DNA from: Botrimarina hoheduenensis | GTDB taxonomy: Bacteria > Planctomycetota > Planctomycetia > Pirellulales > Lacipirellulaceae | Length of the DNA stretch: 64,000 bases | NCBI RefSeq assembly: GCF_007859815.1 | Contig: NZ_SJPH01000003.1 | Coordinates: forward strand, 1 to 64,000 | Direction of reading: 5' to 3' | Shown: positions 26,688 to 36,558 of the stretch, piece by piece | Layout of the letters: every line of letters starts with the position of its first letter | Position numbering within the stretch: position 1 is the stretch's first letter | Notes under the pieces: generated by a model | Seen by the model: only the letters and a program-made list of their open reading frames with translations | Databases searched by the model: none | What the model was told of the DNA's origin: nothing | Translations under genes and position numbers: made by a program

Positions 26688-29600
26688 CTAACGCGGCTGG
26701 AGCAGCCCCCGCAACAGCCCATCAATCGCCCCGGCGGCAGCGGATTGGAGCAGTTCACGCGAGATCTGTTGGAACGCTTGGCGATCGATCTGCGGCTGCT
26801 TGAAGGTTCCCCGCACCGGGATATCAATCGAACGGCCCCGGAGCCCGCCCAGCAGCACGGGCCGACGCTGAATCCACTCTTCCTGGATCGGAACTTGCAG
26901 CAACAGATCGAGTGTTTCATCGATACCGACCGAGCCCTCGGACTTGACCAGGGCATCTCCGACCAAGAACTCCAAGCCGCGGTGATAGACGCGGCCTTCG
27001 GCCATTGTGAACTCGATCGAGCGGTCGCTCATGGTGAGGATCGGGCGCTCGTTCGAGGCCGCCACTCCTTCCACGCCATCGCGAACCACGCCGCGGATCT
27101 GCCGCACAAGCGACACCATCTCAGCGATCGAAGGGCCCGGGAGAACTTGCACCGAATGCACGTCGAGCACGCCACGGACGCGGCTGAGCTTGGGATCGTC
27201 GAGCGGCGTGCGGGCCTCGGCCAGCGCGATGGAAAACCGTCCGTCCGCACGGGTCGCATCTGCCAGCACCGGGGCGATGTACTTCAGCACCCGCTCCGAA
27301 ACCTTCTGCGAGATGGCCACCTGCGTCACGAGCGGCCCCGGTGCCACCTCGGCATAGCGGGGCGTCGGAGCCAAGCGTGCCGCGGCCTGGGTCGTGAGCC
27401 GGCCGGTATCGCCGATCTGGACGTCGATCGGATCAACGCGCAGCAAGCCTGCGCGGAGCGTCGCGATCACCTTGCCCGGTCCGACCGCTAAGCCAAACAG
27501 ATCGGCCCCCTGCCAGGGTGCCTCGAGCCGGCCCGTGAGTCGCTCGATCCCTGGAGCGCCTGCCGCAACCGAGGGGGCCCCCGCCGCGCCGGGAGGAGCC
27601 GGAAGCGACTGGTCGCCTGCTGGCGGGTCATCGCTGGAAATCTCGAAGCGGGCCGTATCACGACCGACCAAGCGAACGCTGTCGGCAAGCTGGGGCCAGA
27701 GCACCGGTGAAAGCCGCTCCAGATCGTAGTTCACTCCGCCGTTGACGCGCACGCCTGCAAGCTGCTCAAGATCCTCGATGCGCCCCGCGACCGAACCGGT
27801 AAGCGTGGGCGAGTTGATCCGCAGCTCTTGCAGTTCGAGCGACATCCGCTTGGTCCCGTCGGCACGGCGGCCGGGTTGCAGGAGCGCGTCGCTCTGAGCT
27901 TCGAGCTGTACCTCACGCCACAGGTCTTCCAGATTTGTGCCCGCTACGCGCGTCAGCCCGAGGTTCTCGCCGGTCGCCCGCACCTTGAGTAGCGTTCCCT
28001 CGGGGATGCCACGAAGTGTCGCCTTGCCGACAATCGCGCCGTCGGCGAGCACGTCTCCCGACTGCGGCCGCTCGGCCTGCCAACGAGAGAGGCGTGCCAG
28101 ATCGCCCCGAAAGCTAACCTCACCCCGCCAGCTCTCAGCGGCACCGGGCGTGACCTCGAGGTTGCGCGCGCTCAGCGCGATTGTCGAGCTTTGCAGACGC
28201 GCCTCGCGGGTTTTTACACGCCCCGTGGTGGTGTCCCACTCGGCGTCGGCAACCAGCTCGACAAGGGGTTCGCGCGCAACCAGGGTCGCCGGTTGGGAGG
28301 GGTCCGGCGTCGGTGCCACAACCAGATCGGTCAGCACCACTTTGATCGGGTCTGCGCGACCACGCGTTGTGCCCATCTGGCCCTCGACCGAGGCTTCAAC
28401 CCTGCCCTGCAGGCCGAGCGCTTCAGGGGTTGGCAGATCGGTTTGCAACAGCCGGGCACGACGCAACCAAGTGACCAAGTCACCGGTCAGGTTTCCGCGA
28501 TAGCTTCGCGCCTCGTTGGCCTGTGCGGCTGGCAAGAGTTCGAACCGCAGCGTGTCTCCTTCGGCTGTTAGCTCGCCTCGTGCCGATGACGGCGTCAAAC
28601 TTGTAGCCGAGGACGCACCGCCCACATCGAACACCAAATCGCGCTCGCGGGCGAGCGGTCGATCGGCGGCCCCCACCAGCAAATCCTTGAGCCCTCCCTT
28701 GGCTGACCACTGAACGCCCTGAGTCTCGGTCTGACGCCACCGGAACTGGGCGTCGCCGCGACCAGCGAGCCGCCACGCGCCGAGGTCAAGAAACTCGCCC
28801 AGGTCGGTCGCCAGCTTGGCCAAGTCAAAGCTCGCTTGCCCCTGGATCTCCGTGGCGTCGCCGTGGGCTCCCGCGGTCAGGAACCGCGATTGACAGTCGA
28901 GCGCTTGAAGCTGCCATCCGCGCAAGGGAGCCGTGGTGTCGATCGCCGGTGGCCCCGTGGCGTTAGCGATCATCTTGATCGGCGTCCGCCAGGCGAGCGG
29001 TCCCTCAGGCGAGCTGCCGACAAAACCTTCCGAGTTGGCTTCGAGCACGATCGTCGTGTTGTTCCCGGGACGCGCAACATCGAACTTTGCGGTGATCAGT
29101 CCCTGATCGATTTGCACCCCCTGCCGAACACTCAACACACCCGGTGCCAGCGCCGCAAGCCGCGCCAAATCAATCTGCATTCGCCCGCGCAGTGCCGAGG
29201 GTACGACCGTCACCCCCTGTTGCCAGTTGGCCCCGTCCGCAGCGGTCACGGTTCCGGTGAGATCAGCCCTCACAAAATCGATCGCGGGGCTTAGCTTGAC
29301 AATCTGTAACCGGTCGTCGCCGGCGGCAAACTCCCAGGGGACCGCCATCTTCTTCAGCCGCACCAGCTGGCCCCGCGAAGCGTTGCCCTGGAACGCGCCT
29401 TCATCGACCGCGATCTCTCCCCGGCTCCGCCAGCCGCAAGCGAGTGCCCAGCCAAGCGGGTTGTCTTGCAGCGCGGGGGCCGTCGGCACCGGACGCCAGA
29501 CCATCTCGCCGCCACCGTTGATCACACCAGCCAGCCGTGCCGCAGCGTCATGCCGGCGCAGCGCCAGCCCCAGCACCGTAGCCGAGACGCCTCGCACGCT

Positions 29601-30338
29601 GAATACAGCGCGTTGCTCGGCGGCGGTGTTCGGTTCCGCACCGGTAATGTCGAGCGCAAACTCGCCGCGCGGTCCGTCCACCGGTGCCATCCCACCACGA
29701 ATCTGTGCGGTCATCGCGCCGGTGCTGGCGATCACCACGCGAGCCTCGATCGCCTCCGCTTGCCAGCGTTCGCCGGTCGCCGCATCGGCCAGTCGGACGA
29801 CCCCTTCGCTGAGCGTTAAATCCAGTGGACGCTGAACACGACCGGCGGGGGGTACGGGCGGTTGATCGGAGGGAGGCTGTGCAGGTTTGCGCGCGGCGGT
29901 AATTCGCTGGGTCAGCGCCTCAAGCGTGCTGCCCGCGGGGGTGAACGTGGCGTACAGCAGCGGCTTTGAGATCTTCAGTGCGATCGGGGCCGAACCGATG
30001 AACGAGGTCCAACCGCCCGTTGCCTCGATCCGCTCGGCGGAGGCGATCAGCTCGCCGTCGGGGTCGCGTAGCTCGACCCCGGTCAGCGCTAGCGGGCCGG
30101 TCCAACCAACGACACTCCCCTTTGCGCTGAGCTTGCCCACTTCGCTCGGAACCACGGTTGCTAGCAACCGATTGTGAGCCGCCGTTGTCGCGACGAGCGT
30201 CGGGGCCGCTACCAGCAACCCGAGAATCGTCACCAGTGCGATCAGCCAGCCGCGACGGATCTTCGCCCGGCGCGTCTTCCCACGGCACGGCTTCGCGCAG
30301 CGGTACGCGGCGCGGCGGGAAGAGGTTAAGTAAGGCAT
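26688..30338 (-). CDS. Large AsmA/TamB-like envelope protein (1216 aa)
   Basis: One N-terminal transmembrane helix (GWLIALVTILGLLVAAPTLV) anchors a very long periplasmic region made of beta-strand repeats, with phrases such as LALTGVELRDPDGELIASAE and YGLKI-like alternation that are typical of AsmA/TamB repeating beta-groove proteins. The C terminus contains VPVRGTFKQPQID, close to the IPVxGT-xxP motif found at the end of AsmA-like domains. Such proteins are thought to bridge membranes and move phospholipids. It lies downstream of the M50-HlyD gene and four bases upstream of the HExxH gene, so it may share their envelope function. Family assignment is by pattern only. Confidence 0.75.
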   Translation of the reverse strand: MPYLTSSRRAAYRCAKPCRGKTRRAKIRRGWLIALVTILGLLVAAPTLVATTAAHNRLLATVVPSEVGKLSAKGSVVGWTGPLALTGVELRDPDGELIASAERIEATGGWTSFIGSAPIALKISKPLLYATFTPAGSTLEALTQRITAARKPAQPPSDQPPVPPAGRVQRPLDLTLSEGVVRLADAATGERWQAEAIEARVVIASTGAMTAQIRGGMAPVDGPRGEFALDITGAEPNTAAEQRAVFSVRGVSATVLGLALRRHDAAARLAGVINGGGEMVWRPVPTAPALQDNPLGWALACGWRSRGEIAVDEGAFQGNASRGQLVRLKKMAVPWEFAAGDDRLQIVKLSPAIDFVRADLTGTVTAADGANWQQGVTVVPSALRGRMQIDLARLAALAPGVLSVRQGVQIDQGLITAKFDVARPGNNTTIVLEANSEGFVGSSPEGPLAWRTPIKMIANATGPPAIDTTAPLRGWQLQALDCQSRFLTAGAHGDATEIQGQASFDLAKLATDLGEFLDLGAWRLAGRGDAQFRWRQTETQGVQWSAKGGLKDLLVGAADRPLARERDLVFDVGGASSATSLTPSSARGELTAEGDTLRFELLPAAQANEARSYRGNLTGDLVTWLRRARLLQTDLPTPEALGLQGRVEASVEGQMGTTRGRADPIKVVLTDLVVAPTPDPSQPATLVAREPLVELVADAEWDTTTGRVKTREARLQSSTIALSARNLEVTPGAAESWRGEVSFRGDLARLSRWQAERPQSGDVLADGAIVGKATLRGIPEGTLLKVRATGENLGLTRVAGTNLEDLWREVQLEAQSDALLQPGRRADGTKRMSLELQELRINSPTLTGSVAGRIEDLEQLAGVRVNGGVNYDLERLSPVLWPQLADSVRLVGRDTARFEISSDDPPAGDQSLPAPPGAAGAPSVAAGAPGIERLTGRLEAPWQGADLFGLAVGPGKVIATLRAGLLRVDPIDVQIGDTGRLTTQAAARLAPTPRYAEVAPGPLVTQVAISQKVSERVLKYIAPVLADATRADGRFSIALAEARTPLDDPKLSRVRGVLDVHSVQVLPGPSIAEMVSLVRQIRGVVRDGVEGVAASNERPILTMSDRSIEFTMAEGRVYHRGLEFLVGDALVKSEGSVGIDETLDLLLQVPIQEEWIQRRPVLLGGLRGRSIDIPVRGTFKQPQIDRQAFQQISRELLQSAAAGAIDGLLRGLLQPR

Positions 30339-30417
30339 GCGAAGACCTGCGGTGACGCGGGGACGACTCGGATGCCGATTCTACGGCTCGGGTCCCGCGG
30401 GAGCTACCGCGACGATA

Positions 30418-30472
30418 CTGGCACCACACTGGCACCACGCTGGCACCACACTGGCACCACGCTGGCACCACA
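30418..30472. repeat. Five tandem copies of an 11-bp unit
   Basis: CTGGCACCACA/G is repeated five times with no spacer. The last base alternates A, G, A, G, A, which makes a 22-bp higher-order unit. It sits between the stop of the M50-HlyD gene and the start of the AsmA-like gene, within the presumed leader of the latter. Possible slippage-prone site or protein-binding array. Confidence 0.9.
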
Positions 30473-30498
30473 CTAGGGCCACGGGCTTCGCTGGAGAC

Positions 30499-32784
30499 TC
30501 ACAGGTCGAAATTGACCGTTCTTGCCAGATACCGATAGAGACGGCGGCCGACCGTCATCGGCTCGATCTCGATCTTGGCTTCGCCCAACAAGCCGACACG
30601 CAGCCGCTCGTGAGCAGCACGGGCGGGTTCAGGAAGTTGCTCGTAAGCGGCAAGCGGTGCCACCGCCTGAAAGTGGGGCATGATCGGCTTCGGCCTGCCG
30701 GTGGCATCCATCTGCGTGAGGATCGCGCCGCCTTGGAGGCTGGAGAGACGCGGCGGGGTTGCTGGCATCTCATCGTCGGCAATCTGCTTAAGTCGGCTGA
30801 CGTACTCGCGATCGGTGGATTGATTGAGCAGCAAACGGACACGCTGCCCGGTCCTCACTAACTCGATCTCTTCTTGGTCAATCGCCAGCCGCGCTTCCAG
30901 GGCCATCGGATCCCCCACGCGGCAGAAGTGGTCTCCCGCTTCGAGCGTGGCCCCGACGTTCTGCTCGTCGAGCGGCGTGCCGTGCCAGCCGGTCAGCTGT
31001 TTCGCATCGGTCTCACGAGGAGTGACATAGTCGGGGGCCATGACGACTCCGGCGCGCGGAGCACGCAGCTCAAGCCGGGCCGCGTCTTCACGCTGCTTGA
31101 CAAGTTGCCGACGGCTTGAAGCCAGGCTCTCTTGCAGTTGGGCCATTCGCGACGTGGCGCGTGAATCGCCGTAGCTGATCGTTTCAAATGCGCGCAGCTC
31201 GGCTTGGTCCGCGGCGATCTGGCCTTCGATCCGGGTAAGCGTTAACAGCGTCTCGGGGTTTTCGAGTCGGGCGAGCAGCTGGCCTTCTTCGACCCTATCC
31301 CCCGGCCGTACCAGCACATCGCGCAGCACACCGGGCGATTCGGCGTAGACGTTCGCGGTGGCGCTGGGGTCGGGATGGATCTCAAACGGACAGAAGACGT
31401 AGGCGGGCAGCGGAACCAACACCGCCGCCGCAATCAGCGCGGCTAGCAACAGCCCCGTCACAACAACCGGCGTACGTTTCACCTTCGAAAGCCTCCCGGG
31501 CACACTGAGGAACTTGTAGACCTTCCAGAGCGGCTGACCCAGCAGCCCCCACAACGCCATCAACGCCAGGGCCTGACCGAAGATCTTCAGCCCGTAAGGC
31601 TCGAGCACCTGATTCAAGAAGTACAGGATCGAGAACACCACCACCCAGCGATACACGGCCGCCGCAACGGTGTACAGCGCGAACATCCCCTTGTTGCGTT
31701 GCGGAAGGAAGGGGTCCTCGGGTTGCTCCAGCCCCAGGCACCACTCCGACAGCTTACGGGTGAGAATCTGCGTGGCCTTCTGGCGGAGGTTGGGCACCTC
31801 CATCAGGTCGCTCAAAATGTAGTAGCCGTCGTACTTCAGCAGCGGGTTGGCGTTGAACAGAATCGTGCTGACCGAGCTAACGAACATAATGTTCAGGCAC
31901 AGGTAGTTCAGCAGCCCGGGCTCGGTGAACCACCAGATGAACGTACAGATCGAGGCGAGCACGACCTCTACGTACATGCCCGCTGCTCCGATCGCGGCCC
32001 GATGCCACTTGTTGGGCAGCATCCACGAATCGCTGACGTTGCAATACAAACACGGCGTCAGCACGAGCAGCATGACGCCCATTTCGTGGCACTCGCCGCC
32101 GAAGTGCTTGCAAGAGAGGCCGTGCCCAAACTCGTGGAGCACTTTCGTGACCCCCAGCACCGCGCCCAAGAGCAACCAATTCTCCCAGCCGCGGTCGGTA
32201 AAGAACGCGTCGAACGACGGCAGCTTCGCACGGAACACGTCGAACTCAACCGCCACGAGCGTCGCCGCTGCGAGCGTCAAGCAACAGCACAGCACAAATA
32301 CCGGTGTGGAAAAAAACCACCGCACGGGAGGCAACGCGTACAGATAGTTCAGCAGCCAGTCCGGATCGATCCCCTTGAAGCGAATCGACAGCACATTGGA
32401 CAGCTTGCCGAGCAGCTCTTTGCGTTCGCGCTCATCGCGGAGCTTCTTGAGTTGCTCGCCCTGCCCCGCCGCGTCGGCAATCACCAGACCGCTGCGGTGC
32501 AACGTGCCGATAAACTGTTGCAGCTCTTCGGTACGGATGGTCTGCGGCGGGAACTCCGCCTCGAACCGATCCGCGATCTCCTCCAGGCTCGACTCGCCGT
32601 CGAGCATCCGCAAGATCGCGAACTCTTCTTCTTCAAAACGGAAGTACTGCAAGGCCACGGGGTCTTTGACAACCCAGTACTGTCGCCCTTGGTAGCGGTG
32701 TTTGCGCGCCGAAAGATCGGGCCGCACGCGGATCGGCATCCGCCGCGACTCGCTCGAAACCAGGCTATCCGCGAGCGTCGCCAT
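30499..32784 (-). CDS. PqqD-like / M50 site-2 protease / HlyD fusion protein
   Basis: A 761-residue polytopic protein with three modules. Residues about 28-105 resemble a PqqD-type winged helix (YWVVKDPVALQYFRF...EEIADRFEAEFPP). Residues about 155-430 form a membrane M50 metalloprotease with HEFGH at 217-221 and the second motif NPLLKYDGYY at 312-321, so the active site is intact. After a transmembrane helix (439-462) a periplasmic HlyD-like adaptor follows, with a lipoyl-like half (SPGVLRDVLVRPGDRVEEGQ), a coiled coil (about 515-570) and the second half APRAGVVMAP. Layout recalls bacterial peptide zinc metalloproteases tied to peptide export (YydH-like). It is third in the GAF-HlyD operon. 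Confidence 0.88.
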   Translation of the reverse strand: MATLADSLVSSESRRMPIRVRPDLSARKHRYQGRQYWVVKDPVALQYFRFEEEEFAILRMLDGESSLEEIADRFEAEFPPQTIRTEELQQFIGTLHRSGLVIADAAGQGEQLKKLRDERERKELLGKLSNVLSIRFKGIDPDWLLNYLYALPPVRWFFSTPVFVLCCCLTLAAATLVAVEFDVFRAKLPSFDAFFTDRGWENWLLLGAVLGVTKVLHEFGHGLSCKHFGGECHEMGVMLLVLTPCLYCNVSDSWMLPNKWHRAAIGAAGMYVEVVLASICTFIWWFTEPGLLNYLCLNIMFVSSVSTILFNANPLLKYDGYYILSDLMEVPNLRQKATQILTRKLSEWCLGLEQPEDPFLPQRNKGMFALYTVAAAVYRWVVVFSILYFLNQVLEPYGLKIFGQALALMALWGLLGQPLWKVYKFLSVPGRLSKVKRTPVVVTGLLLAALIAAAVLVPLPAYVFCPFEIHPDPSATANVYAESPGVLRDVLVRPGDRVEEGQLLARLENPETLLTLTRIEGQIAADQAELRAFETISYGDSRATSRMAQLQESLASSRRQLVKQREDAARLELRAPRAGVVMAPDYVTPRETDAKQLTGWHGTPLDEQNVGATLEAGDHFCRVGDPMALEARLAIDQEEIELVRTGQRVRLLLNQSTDREYVSRLKQIADDEMPATPPRLSSLQGGAILTQMDATGRPKPIMPHFQAVAPLAAYEQLPEPARAAHERLRVGLLGEAKIEIEPMTVGRRLYRYLARTVNFDL

Positions 32785-32827
32785 GAATCTTAGCGGAGGC
32801 GGTTAGAACAGAGCGGAAAGAGCATGA

Positions 32828-33841
32828 TCACTTGGCGGGGGCCCGGCGATCACCAACCTGCGACTCGCCACCGGTGCCCAAGTGAATGGTCATGGTGGTG
32901 GGCAGCTTGGGCTGGAGCAACCAGCGCCCCTTCACTTGTCGGTTCGCGACCTCGGCTCGCACCCGATAGCGATAACGTTTGCCCATCGGCTGGGCGCGGG
33001 GGTCCACGTGGACGATCCGACCGGTTGCCTCGTGGACCCGGCCACGGCCGGCGGTCACCTCGACCGTCACTTCACAGCCATCGATCTCGCCAGGATCGTA
33101 CTCGTCAAAGTACAAGAAGCCGTCGATCTTTAGCGTATCGAGTTGCGCGATGCGTACGATCGGCTCGCCGGGTTGAACCCATTCTTGCTCGTCGCGGAGC
33201 ACCTCCAGCACAACCCCCGTAAACGGCGCGAGCACGCGGCGTTTATCTACTGCGATCTGCGCCGCATCGAGCTCCGCCTGCTTTGTGTCCGCATCTAGCT
33301 TAGCAAGGATCCGGTCTTTCTCGGCCTTCTCGATCGCCAGCTTCGAACGGTCGTACTCGAGCTTTGCTTTGCGTCGCTCGTTTTCAGTCGTCGATTTATT
33401 CACGCGCAGGTGTGCCTGCTCCATTTCTTGCCAGTCTTCTCGTGCCACTGCCGCGGCGGCGCGCGAGTAAACGATCTCGATATCGTCTTCCGCGCGTGCG
33501 TCGGCGGCCCGCTTGCCGTACTGGGCGATTCGGTAGCCTTGTCGCACGTCACGGTCATCAACCTGAGCGATCAGCTGCTCAGCCTCGACGAGATCGCCCT
33601 CTTTGACTCCGAGAAAAACGAGAACGCCCGACTCTTCTCCCGGCACCTCGACGTCGTACAAGAAGTCGATCAAACACTTTTCAATCCGCGGATCAGCGCG
33701 GTCGGCGTTGTTGTTCGGCTGCGCGGAAAGCGGCTCACGCGGCCACGCCTGGTAATCCTGCTGCGCAGAAAGCAGTGTCGCGTTCAGCAAGCCCGTTGCG
33801 ATCAGGGCGAGCGGTGTGAAGCGTATTGCAGGGATTCTCAT
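32828..33841 (-). CDS. HlyD/RND-type periplasmic adaptor protein
   Basis: A 337-residue exported adaptor from the ATG at 33841 with signal peptide RFTPLALIATGLLNATLLSA. The first lipoyl half (VPGEESGVLVFLGVKEGDLVEAE) is followed by a coiled-coil hairpin (about 95-190) and the second half RVLAPFTGVVLEVLRDEQEWVQPGE, then a beta-barrel. No transmembrane anchor or lipobox is obvious beyond the signal. It lies 85 bp after the GAF-HlyD gene and 43 bp before the M50-HlyD gene. A longer in-frame start would overlap the upstream gene and add a non-signal leader. Confidence 0.88.
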   Translation of the reverse strand: MRIPAIRFTPLALIATGLLNATLLSAQQDYQAWPREPLSAQPNNNADRADPRIEKCLIDFLYDVEVPGEESGVLVFLGVKEGDLVEAEQLIAQVDDRDVRQGYRIAQYGKRAADARAEDDIEIVYSRAAAAVAREDWQEMEQAHLRVNKSTTENERRKAKLEYDRSKLAIEKAEKDRILAKLDADTKQAELDAAQIAVDKRRVLAPFTGVVLEVLRDEQEWVQPGEPIVRIAQLDTLKIDGFLYFDEYDPGEIDGCEVTVEVTAGRGRVHEATGRIVHVDPRAQPMGKRYRYRVRAEVANRQVKGRWLLQPKLPTTMTIHLGTGGESQVGDRRAPAK

Positions 33842-33926
33842 ATCGGGCGGAGCACCGACACCGCGCGAACGGCACCGGAACATCGAAGGGGACGGGAGGC
33901 GGGCAGCGTCTAAGTGGCCTGAGACG

Positions 33927-36059
33927 CTAAAGTCGAAAGAGCACCTTCGCACGAATAAAATCGATCAGGTCATGAAGATAAGCGTAAGCCAAGCTGCGCT
34001 TGCCGCAGGTCACTTTTGCCTTGACCTCGGCACCCACCTTGGGGTCCGGTGCCGCGGCTCGGAACGCCTGTTGGTCGAAGCGGACTTTCAAGAAGACCGT
34101 GGTCCCCTCTTCGCCACGCACCTCGGCCGACGCGGCAACGCCGTCGCTGGTAAGAATGCCTTGGAGCTTGGTGTCGGTGCTCGTGGCGAGCAGGAACTCC
34201 ACCGGCAACTCCCCGCCGGCTTCGCGCAGTGCGGCGTTGATATGGCCCATGCGCTTCTCGGGCATCTCGACCTCAAGGATCCAATCCCCGTCGGGGTTGG
34301 CAACCTCGAGCAGCACGTTGCCCCGCTGCACGGGTCGGCCCATGAGCAGCTCTTCGACGTTCCAGGTGATCACCTGCCCGGCGATCGGGCTGACAACGGT
34401 CAGCGATTCTTGCTTTTCTTCGAGAAGCTGCTGCTCGGCACGGAGCGTAATGAGCTGCTCCTGAACACGCGCCAACTTGGCGTCTTTGCCCTCCTTCTCA
34501 GCGCGCGGCAGATCGGGCTCGAGCAACTCGGTTTGCAGCGTGTCGGCCTCGGTCAACGCCTCCTGGATCTGACCGCGGACGACGGTCAAGTCTTTTTCTA
34601 AATCGTTGCTCCGCATCTGCAGAAGCTGCTCGCCCTGCTCGACATGCTGCTCGTGCCGAGCCGTGACCTCGATAACGGTGCCCTCGACCTTAGCGAACAC
34701 GTTGCGGAGCTCTTCGGGCCGGAGCTTGCCGTCTCCCTCGAGCGTGAAGTCCTTCTGGACGAAGGCAGCGGCGAGCCCCAAACCGACTAGCAGCGCACCG
34801 ACTGTCAGCGTCTTGGGGAGCGTTCGCCCCCGGAACAGCCAGAGCGCCTTGCCGAGCAACTTCCAGAGGGGCATCAGGAACAGCCCCTCGTGCTCTTGAG
34901 CGTTCGCGAGCGCTGTCTCGCTATGGCTGCGGACCACATCCACTCGCTGACGGAAGCCGTCGGGCACCCGGTTGTCGACCATCTGCTCGACAATGATCGC
35001 GCCGATCACGCGGGGGGGCTTTGCGCGACGGGCCTCGATCGCTTCGGGAGCCTCGTCTTCTTCACCCCGGCGATCGATCAACGGCAGGATCGCCATAGCT
35101 TTGGTGTTCGACTCATCCACGTACGCTTCGACGGCCTTTTCGACCTGCGGAGCGAAATCGGAGGTGTCGCCCGTGTACCACACGTCTTCGCCGGTTCGGG
35201 CCACTGCCCGCGCAACCTTCGTGAGCATGGTCGTCACATTCGAGCGCGAGTCGAAGGTGTCCTTGCCACTGATCGCTTGGATCTTGAGTCGGCCGCCATG
35301 GCCGGTGGCGACCGTTACGCGGTCGGCACCGATCAAGCGGCGTCCGTCGTTGGCGATCGTGTAGCTGGCCTGACGGATGTCGAGCTGCTCGTGAGCCCGC
35401 CGCGTAAACGACTCGAGCTGCTCCCACAGCGACTGTTTGTCGGCCAGGTGCAGCAGCCGCCGCGACCGCAGGTAGTCGCCGGCCAGCTCGCAGCTCTGTT
35501 CGAGAAAGCGGAGATAACCCTGCTGGACTTGGGGCCGCGCGCCCGGCCGCTGGAAAACCTCGACCACGCCCTGGGGGCCCTGATCGTTGTGGACCGGGGC
35601 GAGCACCAGCAGAAAATCGGTCGCATTGGCGGGGGCCTGGTCGTCCGAGTCGCCCGGCACGATCTGGCCGTCGCTGGAGAAGCCCGAGTGGGGCGCGATC
35701 ACTTCGCCAGTTTCGCCGTGCAGTACACGGTGCACCAGGCGGCCATGCTGCGATTGGGCGATCGGGTTCTCGATCAGCCCCGTCTGGCGCAGATTGATCT
35801 GATAACTGAGCTGCAGCCCGCCCGATTCACTGAGGGTCCAGATGGCACCGCCGACGGCAGCCAAGGCCGCAACGACTTTGTTGAGCAACTCTTCGTAGTA
35901 ACGATCCTGGCTAATATCGCTGCGTGACAGACCGCCGATCTGCTGCAGAATCGATTGGATCTCGCGTTTCGCACGGGCGACAGCGTCCGCATCGACCCCG
36001 GCCCCGGCTGGGGCGGGCGACGCGGGAGGCGGCACACTAGAAGATTCAGAGGCACTCAT
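33927..36059 (-). CDS. GAF-GAF-TM-HlyD fusion protein
   Basis: A 710-residue protein. Two cytoplasmic GAF-like sensory domains are suggested at about 55-195 and 205-385 (KAMAILPLIDRR and VIGAIIVEQM in the second). A single transmembrane helix follows (LTVGALLVGLGLAAAFV, about 418-434), then a periplasmic HlyD-type adaptor: lipoyl half FAKVEGTVIEVTARHEQHVEQGE, long coiled coil (about 485-570), second half SPIAGQVITWNVEELLMGR. It is the first gene of the three-adaptor operon and presumably couples a cytoplasmic signal to the periplasmic assembly. The start at 36059 (MSASESSSV) avoids an Arg-rich leader. Confidence 0.85.
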   Translation of the reverse strand: MSASESSSVPPPASPAPAGAGVDADAVARAKREIQSILQQIGGLSRSDISQDRYYEELLNKVVAALAAVGGAIWTLSESGGLQLSYQINLRQTGLIENPIAQSQHGRLVHRVLHGETGEVIAPHSGFSSDGQIVPGDSDDQAPANATDFLLVLAPVHNDQGPQGVVEVFQRPGARPQVQQGYLRFLEQSCELAGDYLRSRRLLHLADKQSLWEQLESFTRRAHEQLDIRQASYTIANDGRRLIGADRVTVATGHGGRLKIQAISGKDTFDSRSNVTTMLTKVARAVARTGEDVWYTGDTSDFAPQVEKAVEAYVDESNTKAMAILPLIDRRGEEDEAPEAIEARRAKPPRVIGAIIVEQMVDNRVPDGFRQRVDVVRSHSETALANAQEHEGLFLMPLWKLLGKALWLFRGRTLPKTLTVGALLVGLGLAAAFVQKDFTLEGDGKLRPEELRNVFAKVEGTVIEVTARHEQHVEQGEQLLQMRSNDLEKDLTVVRGQIQEALTEADTLQTELLEPDLPRAEKEGKDAKLARVQEQLITLRAEQQLLEEKQESLTVVSPIAGQVITWNVEELLMGRPVQRGNVLLEVANPDGDWILEVEMPEKRMGHINAALREAGGELPVEFLLATSTDTKLQGILTSDGVAASAEVRGEEGTTVFLKVRFDQQAFRAAAPDPKVGAEVKAKVTCGKRSLAYAYLHDLIDFIRAKVLFRL

Positions 36060-36324
36060 AAGTAAGTCGATTCTAGAGCAATCCCGCCGCTGGCGCCCGC
36101 TAAGAACTGCCAAGGTCGTGGCGGGATTCCTCGACGAAAACTGCCCGAACGGCAGAATCCGCCTAGCCAACCGGCGCCGCCTAGCGGCACAATAGTAGGC
36201 TTAGCGTGACTGAGCGTGCGGCTCACGGGGCTGCCAGCAGCCCCCCTGCCTCGCTTACGCCGCGGTTTACCCCCCCACCACCACCGAAATCGATGTGTCC
36301 GGGCCAGTTCGCCTGGCCCCCCGT

Positions 36325-36558
36325 ATGGCAAAGCAACAAAAGCAGAAAGAGGAGGCGCTCGAGGTCGAGGGCGTTGTGGTCCAGGCCTTGGCCAACACCC
36401 GCTTCCGCGTCGAGATCGACGGCGGTCACCTCGTGAACGCTCACGTCGCGGGTCGGATGCGCAAGCACTTCATCCGGATCGTGCCGGGCGATAAGGTCCG
36501 CGTGGAGCTCTCCCCCTACGACCTCACGAAGGGGCGGATCACCTACCGCGAGCGCTAA
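36325..36558 (+). CDS. infA: Translation initiation factor IF-1
   Basis: A 77-residue S1/OB-fold factor that binds the ribosomal A site during initiation. [21 protein letters not shown], the central [20 protein letters not shown] and the C-terminal [21 protein letters not shown] are the full IF-1 signature. It starts [10 protein letters not shown], with a slightly longer charged N terminus than in Escherichia coli. Longer upstream starts are open but not needed. It stands alone, without the usual ribosomal protein neighbours. Confidence 0.97.
   Translation: MAKQQKQKEEALEVEGVVVQALANTRFRVEIDGGHLVNAHVAGRMRKHFIRIVPGDKVRVELSPYDLTKGRITYRER

Noticed and set aside
30418..30472. CRISPR array
   Set aside because: Units are 11 bp, directly adjacent and without unique spacers, and no cas gene is near.
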